Source: Paramicrosporidium saccamoebae (taxonomy: Eukaryota > Rozellomycota). Taken from it: a DNA stretch of 64,000 nucleotides. Positions 28,833 through 36,280 of this stretch are shown piece after piece (position 1 is the stretch's first letter; each line of letters begins with the position of its first letter). The stretch is taken from NCBI GenBank assembly GCA_002794465.1, contig MTSL01000168.1:5683-69682 (forward strand), in the 5' to 3' direction. The notes under the pieces were generated by a model. The model had not been told where the DNA came from. It saw nothing but the letters and a program-made list of their open reading frames with translations, and ran no database searches. The position numbers were made by a program, and so were the translations under genes.

Positions 28833-29984
28833 ATGGAAGCCGACAACACGGAACGTGTTTTTCCGGCGTCCCCGAGCGGAAGCACCAGTCCTGTATCAGT
28901 AACGCCGCCAGGCACTCCTCAGTCTGGATGGCGATCGATATTCAAGTGGTATTGGCCCACATCCTTGGACCAAGGCGCTGCCAGCGAAAAGGTCCTTTTA
29001 CAAGAATACGGTGGAATACCGGTGGACAACACTTTACATGTGCAGCTCCAACGCGTCTCACTTGGAAGCAACACACAGCGCTTTATTAACACTCTAGTCC
29101 TCGACCAGAGTGACGTCCGTGGAAGCGCCTCGGAGCGCACCAATATCGTCCTATGTCATGGCTTTGGGGCGGGGCTGGGCTTTTTATATAAGAATCTTTG
29201 GCCGCTAAGTCGGCTGGTTCCCAATTGTCGGGTTTATGCAATTGATCTACTGGGGATGGGAAGGAGTGGACGGCCCGAATTCCCCAAATTTCAGATGAAC
29301 AATACGCAGGCCGATGCGACACGGGCGGTTGACTTTTTCCTCGACTCGTTTGAGGAGTGGCGGATGAAGCAAGATGGGCTGGAAAAGTTTGTTTTGGTGG
29401 GACATAGCATGGGCGGCTATTTGTCAGCGCTGTATGCCCTACGCCATCCCCAGAGGGTGGAGAAACTGATATTGGCTAGTCCAGTGGGATTGCCCGAACA
29501 AGTGGGCGATGGTGTGGCAGTGACTGGCCACAAGATTCCTGGTTGGATATCCCATCTATGGAATGCAAACTACACGCCCCAGGGAATGTTACGCGGACTC
29601 GGACCCCTTGGGCCACGCTTTGCCCACGGTTACATTAACAATCGCTTTGCCTATCTCCCTGAGCCTGAGCGACTCTCCCTTGCCACCTACTTTTACCACA
29701 TTTCGGCCGATCTCGGGTCGGGAGAGTATGCGCTTGCCGCACTACTTGCACCCGGTGCTTGGGCACGCGAGCCGTTGCATTCCAGGCTGCCCAAGCTGAC
29801 AATGCCCACAACGTTCATGTATGGGGAGAATGACTGGATGGACAAGAGACATGCAGTAGCGGCCGCAGAAAAGATGACTGTGGAAGTGGATATTGTTAGT
29901 GTGCCACAGGCTGGACACCATTTGAATTTGGACAATCCGCAAGAGTTTAATAGAATAGTGGCAGCCCAAGTTATGAATATATAG
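28833..29984 (+). CDS. ABHD4/ABHD5-like (CGI-58 family) alpha/beta hydrolase
   Basis: A 383-residue lipid hydrolase or acyltransferase. After a Ser/Pro-rich N-terminus come the oxyanion block LCHGFGAGLGFLYKNLWPLS, the strand YAIDLLGMGRSGRPEF, the nucleophile elbow GHSMGG (Ser192) and a late HxxxxD motif (H362 to D367). The HX4D motif marks the CGI-58 group, with lysophospholipid acyltransferase or phospholipase activity; yeast Cld1 (cardiolipin deacylase) is another member. The serine is present, as in ABHD4 and Cld1 but not ABHD5, so hydrolase activity is likely. The substrate is not known. CCAATC directly abuts the ATG. Confidence 0.87.
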   Translation: MEADNTERVFPASPSGSTSPVSVTPPGTPQSGWRSIFKWYWPTSLDQGAASEKVLLQEYGGIPVDNTLHVQLQRVSLGSNTQRFINTLVLDQSDVRGSASERTNIVLCHGFGAGLGFLYKNLWPLSRLVPNCRVYAIDLLGMGRSGRPEFPKFQMNNTQADATRAVDFFLDSFEEWRMKQDGLEKFVLVGHSMGGYLSALYALRHPQRVEKLILASPVGLPEQVGDGVAVTGHKIPGWISHLWNANYTPQGMLRGLGPLGPRFAHGYINNRFAYLPEPERLSLATYFYHISADLGSGEYALAALLAPGAWAREPLHSRLPKLTMPTTFMYGENDWMDKRHAVAAAEKMTVEVDIVSVPQAGHHLNLDNPQEFNRIVAAQVMNI

Positions 29985-30266
29985 TGAGTGGGCCCCCTAG
30001 ATTATGCATACAGTGAGTGTAGGCCCACGGATTATTAATATAGTGGATAAGTCCCACTTCAAACGTGACTAAACAACTCCCACTATATGTGCAGGTCAGA
30101 TTACCAAAGACTTTTCAGGGTTACAAGACTAGCTCGACGGGGTATATCCCGGAACTTGGTCTCTCAACTTCGCCTTTTCATCATCATTCCCTAACGCGCA
30201 GGGATACAGCGTTACGGCACAAATACTATAGACGATAGAATAATCACATACTGACCTACGACAGAT

Positions 30267-30318
30267 GGTCCTTTAGCTCAGTCGGTTAGAGCGTGGTGCT
30301 AATAACGCCAAGGTCGGC
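30267..30318 (+). tRNA. tRNA-Ile (AAT anticodon), 3' part lost in assembly gap
   Basis: The acceptor 5' strand GGTCCTT, D arm AGCTCAGTCGGTTAGAGC and anticodon arm TGGTGCTAATAACGCCA (anticodon AAT) are present. The variable loop AGGTC leads into the gap. The T arm and acceptor 3' strand should lie at about 30319-30340 but are replaced by Ns and unrelated sequence, so the true gap is longer than 10 bases or the sequence is misjoined. A T-run (ATCTTTTTT) follows the gap. Confidence 0.85.
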
Positions 30319-30328
30319 NNNNNNNNNN
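30319..30328. other. Assembly gap (10 Ns)
   Basis: Ten Ns interrupt the tRNA. They are a scaffolding placeholder and not a measured length. Confidence 0.98.
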
Positions 30329-30507
30329 ATCTTTTTTATTTGGGCAAGCATGAATAAATTTTGTGAAAGTATACACTTTGCACCGCGTAGTGTAGTGAGA
30401 CATCACCATCGGCTTGGCCGCTACGAATTGTTTGATAGCAGGCAACTCGTTTATTACCGATTATTGTTATTATTATCAATTCCCAACCTCAATAAATCTA
30501 ATACTCT

Positions 30508-31042
30508 TTATTTGGTGCTTTGGATCCTATCTTTCCACGAATCAATCCAATGCTCATCAGACTTGAATAGAGGATCGAGTCCTTTTATGTTCATGGATGT
30601 CTGGTCCTTGTCAGCGGTGAGAATCCCAGACGTTCCTTTTTCAGTGACTGATAATGCAGCCACGGCCAAGCACATTCCACATGCCAATTGCAGATTGCCC
30701 TCTAAAATCAACGTCTCAGAAGCAAAGGGTACGGGCTAATCCAAGAGCAGCGCCGCCCGCACAGCCGCTGACCGCCCGATTCCAATAGTCGTCTTTTCCT
30801 CGCACCAAAATCACACCGGCCCCCACCACTCCACTCACCAGTCCCACCAGTCCGAATAGCCTCGTGGAACGCAGAATGTGAGGACGGGCCATGGGCGTCT
30901 CAATGCGGTTGGTCATGACCGCCGTGATGCCGCCTGCAGTGAACCCTCCCACTAGACCGATGGCTGTGGAGGTGGCACAGAAGAGTGCGGCTGGGTTGAA
31001 ATGCTCATTAAGCACGTCGGAGATGCTCTTTCTGGTGGCCAT
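30508..31042 (-). CDS. NDUFA11/B14.7-like protein of the Tim17 superfamily (probable complex I subunit)
   Basis: 167 residues in two exons (31042-30733 and 30701-30508) around a 31-nt intron (30702-30732, GTACCC...TTTTAG). The product has four short Gly/Ala-rich membrane segments: FCATSTAIGLVGGFTAGGIT, LFGLVGLVSGVVGAGVILV, DDYWNRAVSGCAGGAALGLA and LQLACGMCLAVAALS. The order and the D-x-W-N-x-x-x-x-G-C-A-x-G block resemble NDUFA11 (fungal 21.3-kDa complex I subunit) and other Tim17-family proteins. A TIM22-complex or Romo-like role cannot be excluded. It is not a second TIM17: the TIM17 signatures are missing. Confidence 0.65.
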
Positions 31043-31214
31043 ATCCGCAATTATGAATAAATTATTTGTTAAACACGAGAATTATGTTTGGTCAATCATG
31101 CCAAATCAATTGAATTGTCCATGTCATGCCAGTAATATCCCCCCTCTAATGTCCAGCCGAGTGAATGCAGGGTTGAACTTTTAAAAGGGCTAATGCGCAA
31201 TTGCACCAAACCGA

Positions 31215-32135
31215 CTAGCAAAATTTCCACCGATTGCCGCAATTGATGCAGGTGACAAAGGTCGTCATGGGCTCGTCCGCTGATCTTGTCTGCAGTTGGT
31301 AATATTTAGTTTTCCTCTGCCCACACCTTCCGCACTTGAATTGGTCCGTCTCTGCCTCAGTGTCTTGCACAGCCTTACTCTCAGCCAGATTTTTTTCAGC
31401 AAGTAACGAGTCCTGTCGTCGTCTCTCTTCGGATGCCATCTCGGCGGCGTTCATGGCATGGAAGCCAGCAGGAGTGAGGTGGGTAAGGAGAGCATGACGG
31501 AGAGCGGGTGTGGATTTAAGGTTCAAGTATTTGGAACGGAACTTTGCCTTATAGGCCGGTGAAGTGCTCCCAAACTCGACAAAAAGACATTCTTCAATTT
31601 CCCTGCAGATTCGGTAATGTTTTAAAGTAGGCGACTCTGTCGTGTCTTGTAGCAGGGCAGACAGAAGCATTTCATAACACTTGTCTCTAATGGCGTCCCC
31701 AGTCTTGAATTCGTCAGCCTCCCTTGATGATATGGTGTCTTTGGGTGTCGGTTTTATTGACGACACATCCTTAACCTTTTCAATATCTTTGGGCGTCGGT
31801 TCTCTTGACGGCACATCCTTAACCTTTTTAATGTCTTTGGATGGTGGTTCCACCTTGGACTCTTCAAGTGGCCTCTTTTTCGTCGTCTTGCCTTCTTCCA
31901 ACATTATATCTCTCCATTTGAGCAGGATGCCAGTGGCCAAAGCAGCGAGCTCTTCATTGCCCGCCTTTCGAACCTTGTTGACCTGCACCCCCAACTTGCT
32001 CTCCTCCAACACCTCCCTCTTAATCGGCGTATCCTGCAATTCCTTCAACGTCTCCACAACTGCGTCAAAATCTGTGCCATCCGCAAGAAATGTCCCAAGC
32101 AGTCGTCGCACCTCTTGTGCACGGATCACGTCCAT
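31215..32135 (-). CDS. DST1: Transcription elongation factor TFIIS
   Basis: 306 residues from ATG 32135. TFIIS rescues backtracked RNA polymerase II by stimulating transcript cleavage. There is an N-terminal LW/TFIIS-N helical domain (about 5-85), then a charged linker with three KDIxKVKD-type repeats. The central domain (about 150-245) contains IRDKCYEMLLSALL and LKSTPALRHALL. The C-terminal zinc ribbon has C-x2-C (CGRC) and CINCGNRWKFC. The catalytic acidic hairpin SADEPMTTF is intact. Only 16 bp separate its ATG from the stop of GatB on the same strand, so its promoter must lie within GatB. Confidence 0.96.
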   Translation of the reverse strand: MDVIRAQEVRRLLGTFLADGTDFDAVVETLKELQDTPIKREVLEESKLGVQVNKVRKAGNEELAALATGILLKWRDIMLEEGKTTKKRPLEESKVEPPSKDIKKVKDVPSREPTPKDIEKVKDVSSIKPTPKDTISSREADEFKTGDAIRDKCYEMLLSALLQDTTESPTLKHYRICREIEECLFVEFGSTSPAYKAKFRSKYLNLKSTPALRHALLTHLTPAGFHAMNAAEMASEERRRQDSLLAEKNLAESKAVQDTEAETDQFKCGRCGQRKTKYYQLQTRSADEPMTTFVTCINCGNRWKFC

Positions 32136-32151
32136 CACAGGGGTGGAAAGA

Positions 32152-33567
32152 TTAATTCGATTTACTTTTATGGTCTAGGAATTCGGCGACCAAAGGCCGG
32201 AGAGCAGACGGGGAGATCCCAGACTTTGTCTTGATGAGTGGGCCCATAAAATAATCAGTAACATCACGTCCCTCTCGCAGCTGGGCTAATTTCTTGGGAT
32301 TCTTCTTAATCATTTCCTCAAGCATGGCACACATTTCCAAAGTTAGTGATGCAGAGATGGCTTTGGAGGGTTTGAGTAACTCGGTAATGGAAGCAGATGG
32401 ATCTGTTAGCAGCGCAGTCAATACATGCTGTGCCTTAAAATCTACAACGATTAGTCAAATAACAGTTCATGTACGATCGATATCCCCGGTGGCCAGATGA
32501 CTGATGATCAATCTCAACTCCTCTACATCCACGCCTTTGGGAAATTTCCGCAATGAACCCAAATATTTGTTCATGACAAAATTATAAACTAGTCTGGGAT
32601 CATTGTTTCCTCGGCACTCCTCGAATATACTCAGCATCCCTGAGTCAACCATAGAGTCCACCTCTTGTTCAGATAATCCCAGTTCCTTCATCCTGGAGTA
32701 TCGCTCCCACGTTCCCTCGGGCAGCTCCTTCTTTACCTGATCGATTCGACTGTCAGTTATCTCTAGTACTGGCAAGTCGTATTCAGGCATAATGAAATAA
32801 TTGCCTTTTTCTCGCGATGAGAGAGTAATTCGACTAGTTTCGTCCCAGGAGCGAGTTTCCTTCACTACGAAGTCCCCTGAATTAAACACCTTCCTCTGTC
32901 TCTCCTCCTCTGAAACAATAGCCCTCCTCAAACCCGCAAAGGTGTTAATGTTCTTAATCTCTACCCTCTCCCCAACCACAGGACCGGCCAGCGAGACATT
33001 GACATCGAAGCGAACATTTCCGTCAGCAAGAACTCCGCAAGTTGTCCCGGAATCGACGAGGGTACGCCAGATCGCCCTTGCTACTCCCTCAGCTTCGCTG
33101 GCACTGCCAATCTCTGGGGCAGTCACTACTTCCACCAGCGGCACTCCGCATCTATTGAGATCGAGCATGCCTCCCACTCTTTTCGCCGAATCTTGCTCAA
33201 TCTGAATGCGAGGGATTTTGTAAAGTCTGCCGTTACTATGGACCACTCCATCCACGGCAAAGGGGGAACGGTGTTGTGTGATTTGGTATCCGAGCGGCAG
33301 ATCGTCATAACGGTAGTGTTTTCGGTCAAAGAACGACCTGGAACGAATGTTACACCTTAGAGCAATTGCGGCTCGTAATGCCAAATCCACGCATTCTTGG
33401 TTCAATAGCGGCAAAGCCCCCGGGACAGCCGCGTCAAACGGCGCACAGCATGTACCGAGCTGGGCGTCGCAATTATTAGGAGCTACCGAGAATAATTTGT
33501 GTCGGGAGGCAAGCTGGGCGTGTATCTCCAGGCCCACCACTGTAGTCCATGTCTGAGAGCGGAGCAT
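32152..33567 (-). CDS. PET112: GatB, glutamyl-tRNA(Gln) amidotransferase subunit B, mitochondrial
   Basis: 460 residues in two exons (33567-32475 and 32441-32152) around a 33-nt intron (32442-32474, GTACAT...TTGTAG, containing CTAATC). It starts at ATG 33567, just before VVGLEIHAQL, the GatB signature. Other blocks are HKLFSVAPN, FDRKHYRYDDLPLGYQIT, GGMLDLNRCGVPLVEVVT, DVNVSL and NYFIMPEYDLP. The second exon restores the C-terminal YqeY-like tail domain (KKLAQLREGRDVTDYFMGP). It converts Glu-tRNA(Gln) to Gln-tRNA(Gln) for mitochondrial translation with GatA and GatC/F, not seen here. Any presequence is very short. Confidence 0.95.
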
Positions 33568-33908
33568 AAAACGCTTATTATTTAAGAGGTTTATAGTAAA
33601 GACCCTGTCTACTAATGATTGGTATGATTGAATGGCTTGTGGGATCACTATCCGGGTCAGTTTCACCAATGATACGCGGATACTGTTTAACAGTGTGATG
33701 TAGAGGATTGATCAGTTGGGTATCTGAGGACAGGGAGATGTTTATCCGTACTATTATAGGATTAGCAGTAAACGAACCCTCTCCCTGCCTGACAAAGTTC
33801 GTAGTATTACCCTCTCTATACGGCAACAGAACCTTGACAAAGATGTACTGTCACGCACCAACAGATTCTTTCTCTATGATACAATGCACTCTTCCGCCTT
33901 TGCATCAG
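33568..33908. other. Spacer between PIN-domain gene and GatB
   Basis: Holds the third, diverged copy of the GAGGTTTRTAGTAAAG element (33586-33605). Overlapping open frames here are short and resemble nothing; no gene is called. Confidence 0.5.
33586..33605. repeat. Short dispersed element, copy 3 (diverged)
   Basis: GAGGTTTATAGTAAAGACCC, related to copies at 7420 and 28587, 18 bp upstream of the GatB start. Confidence 0.5.
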
Positions 33909-35252
33909 CTAGGTGCGGAATATGTGGAGGAAGGCTTCAAACGAAAGCGCTGGAAGCCGGTTGGCATGAGCCCAAAGTCCAAGGTTAACATCATCAGACA
34001 CGAGCACCGCATTAGCACACCTGCATGCTGTATAGACAATTGCATCGTCGTTTGATCGTACCTGTGGACAATCGGGCCATACAGACCGTGCGACGGGAAT
34101 AAGGTCGGACAATAGGCCATCTGTGGATAGGAACGAAAATGATGGTGGCAGATTATCAAGAAAGGCTGAAATGGACTTTTCAATGTCCAGACGAGTTTGA
34201 GCGAGACCCAGCAGTTCGTTAACCACAATGGTGGGGATTGCCATGTGCACACAATTCAATTTGTCAAGTGCCATCAGGGTATCTAAATGGTCAACGATAA
34301 TATTGGTATCAAGGACAAAGATGCTACTACGTGGAGGAGCAGTTTGGTTCGGAAGAGTGTGACAGAGTTGTTCCCTCTTTTGTTTCAGTCGCTGTATGTC
34401 CCTGTGCAAGTCGCCTATTGTAGTAATCGATTTTTTCGGCGGCAACATCTTCTCAGCGGCAGTCTGGAAATCGTTTTGAATACTCGGGATAGTATGTTCA
34501 GTAGTCTTCTTGGCAATACATTCAGTAGCTCCTCTCGGAGCAGTCCCTCTCAAAGTACTTTCAGTAAAGTTGACTCCAAGACAAAATGCGCTTCCATTCC
34601 AGTAAAAATGATCCTGCAATTCTTGACAACGATAACAACAGGCATTAAGCAAGAGCTGGTCATCAAGGTTCCAATCAGAGAATTCCAATGTCTCGACTAG
34701 CACCATCCGGATGGCTACTGGCGGATCCAGCTTTTTAGCCGCCTCATTAAGTGTAGTACAGACCCATATGCATTGATTCGGGGATAAATTGTCGACGGTA
34801 TGAATCAATAGGGTAATCCACAGCAGAAGCTGTTGGGGACGCAGCTTGACTTGCTGCTGCAGAAGATGGGACAACTCCATAAAATGAACTGGCTTGTTGG
34901 CCAAATGTAGCGCCAGTGCGGTAGAATTCAACAAAATCGTACTGTCTACGGGATTCAGGGCTCTGATCCGTCGGAACAGGGCCTGTTTCAGACCCAACGG
35001 GTCTCCATCCAGCAATGATAGAAAAGCGCAATCAACGTCCATTTTGAGGACAAACTTGCAATACACTGACACCATGATAATTTCCACCGAGGATTTCTTT
35101 GTTGGTTGTCGGTTCCTTTCCGCAATCATCTCTCCTGCTTTGCCACATTGCACTCCATCAGTGGCCACTGAGTCTGTCCGTTTCAGGCTGCTTAGCTCAT
35201 TTGGCCCATTTGACTTGTCCGACGACAGCCTGGCACATTTCGCGTCGTCCAT
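33909..35252 (-). CDS. PIN-domain protein (putative endoribonuclease, SWT1/SMG6-like PIN)
   Basis: 447 residues. The C-terminal PIN domain (about 305-447) reads IFVLDTNIIVDHL, IPTIVVNELLGL, NDDAIVYTACRCA and VLVSDDVNLGLWA. It thus keeps the acidic residues of an active metal-dependent nuclease: D in LDTN, E in NEL, D in NDD and D in SDD. The pattern is closest to the PIN domains of SWT1 (nuclear RNA quality control) and SMG6/EST1 (nonsense-mediated decay). The N-terminal 300 residues are helical and not recognised; I see no clear 14-3-3-like region of SMG6. It is head to head with proteasome alpha2, with 41 bp between start codons. Confidence 0.7.
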   Translation of the reverse strand: MDDAKCARLSSDKSNGPNELSSLKRTDSVATDGVQCGKAGEMIAERNRQPTKKSSVEIIMVSVYCKFVLKMDVDCAFLSLLDGDPLGLKQALFRRIRALNPVDSTILLNSTALALHLANKPVHFMELSHLLQQQVKLRPQQLLLWITLLIHTVDNLSPNQCIWVCTTLNEAAKKLDPPVAIRMVLVETLEFSDWNLDDQLLLNACCYRCQELQDHFYWNGSAFCLGVNFTESTLRGTAPRGATECIAKKTTEHTIPSIQNDFQTAAEKMLPPKKSITTIGDLHRDIQRLKQKREQLCHTLPNQTAPPRSSIFVLDTNIIVDHLDTLMALDKLNCVHMAIPTIVVNELLGLAQTRLDIEKSISAFLDNLPPSFSFLSTDGLLSDLIPVARSVWPDCPQVRSNDDAIVYTACRCANAVLVSDDVNLGLWAHANRLPALSFEAFLHIFRT

Positions 35253-35293
35253 TCATGAATCGCGCAAAAAGAATATAATTGTTCTTTTTCGTA

Positions 35294-35992
35294 ATGTCTG
35301 GCTATAATTACTCGCTGACGACATTCTCGCCAAGCGGCAAGTTGCCACAAATTGAATACGCATTGACGGCAGTAGAACAGGGCACAACTAGCATTGGAGT
35401 GCGTGGAGCAACTTCGTCGGTGGTGGTGACGGAGCGGAAGGCAACGCCGCTGACGGACGGAACAACTATGGAACGCATGTCGACAGTGTGTGACAACATT
35501 GGTTTGGTGTACAGCGGAATGGGACCGGATGCACGCGTGCTGACAACGCGTGCACGAAAGGCGGCGCAGGCGTACATTCGCACATATGGAGAGAATCCGC
35601 CAGTGTACATGTTGGTGCGGGAATTGGCATCTGTCATGCAAGAGTACACGCAGTCTGGAGGCGTGCGTCCCTTTGGAGTCTCATTGCTGGTGGCTGGTGT
35701 GGACTCTACAGGTGCGTCATTGTACCAAGTGGACCCCAGTGGCACGTCCTGGGCGTGGAAGGCAGCCGCCGTTGGAAAGGGCATGGCGGGAGCCAGAAGC
35801 TTTTTGGAAAAGAGGTGGAATGAGGGATTAGAGGTGGAGGATGCAGTACACACGGCATTACTGACAATGAAGGAGGGCTTTGAGGGGACCATGACAAAGG
35901 ATAACATTGAGATTGGTATTGCTGACGAAAAGACGGGCGGATTTACCGTACTGACTCTTGATGAAATCCAAGATTATCTCTCCAATCTCTAA
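35294..35992 (+). CDS. PRE8: 20S proteasome subunit alpha type 2
   Basis: 232 residues from ATG 35294 (MSGYNYSLTTFSPSGKLPQI). The proteasome alpha signature YSLTTFSPSGKLPQIEYA starts at residue 5. Later blocks GMGPDARVL, YGENPPVYMLVRELA, GVRPFGVSLLVAG, YQVDPSGTSWAWKAAAVGK and DNIEIGI are those of alpha2 (PSMA2/Pre8). It forms the outer ring that gates the catalytic chamber. The short region before the start is shared with the divergent PIN gene. Confidence 0.96.
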   Translation: MSGYNYSLTTFSPSGKLPQIEYALTAVEQGTTSIGVRGATSSVVVTERKATPLTDGTTMERMSTVCDNIGLVYSGMGPDARVLTTRARKAAQAYIRTYGENPPVYMLVRELASVMQEYTQSGGVRPFGVSLLVAGVDSTGASLYQVDPSGTSWAWKAAAVGKGMAGARSFLEKRWNEGLEVEDAVHTALLTMKEGFEGTMTKDNIEIGIADEKTGGFTVLTLDEIQDYLSNL

Positions 35993-36119
35993 TCTAAAAG
36001 CTCTGTAATCTCTATCGGCTCATAATTGTGTATCACTAAAACTTTCTCAGATCTCTCATATAACTAATACGTATAGTTGGTTAATGTGCATCGTTGGGAT
36101 GTATCGTTGAACCACACAG

Positions 36120-36257
36120 TTAGATTGTACCGATTAATTCAAGTCCAATCGCTAAACTCCATCACTAAATTGTATCGATTAATTTAAAGTCCAATCACTA
36201 AACCTCCCAACTAAATTGTATCGATATATCCAAGTTCAATCGCCAAATCTCAACGCT
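36120..36257. repeat. 46-nt tandem repeat, three units
   Basis: Three diverged units of 45-46 nt, each with ATTGTAYCGAT(T/A), a CAAGT(C/T)CAATC block and CTAAAC. They lie in the convergent spacer between proteasome alpha2 and OGDH. A weaker fourth unit may precede them near 36085. Confidence 0.75.
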
Positions 36258-36280
36258 CGGCTGTATCTTTCTAACTCAAT

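Larger units (their letters stand above)
29985..30507. other. Spacer with degenerate repeats, a tRNA and an assembly gap
   Basis: Three degenerate units around ATAGTGAGTGGGCCC (about 29976-30060) follow the hydrolase stop. The tRNA-Ile 5' part and a 10-N gap follow, then AT-rich DNA with TTATTATTATC tracks. An open frame that crosses the Ns is meaningless. Confidence 0.55.

Noticed and set aside
30293-30739. Open frame of 148 codons across the assembly gap
   Set aside because: It includes the N run and part of a tRNA and is antisense to the NDUFA11-like gene; it has no family resemblance.
35308-35907. Antisense 199-codon frame
   Set aside because: It lies wholly within proteasome alpha2, whose sense product is unmistakable.
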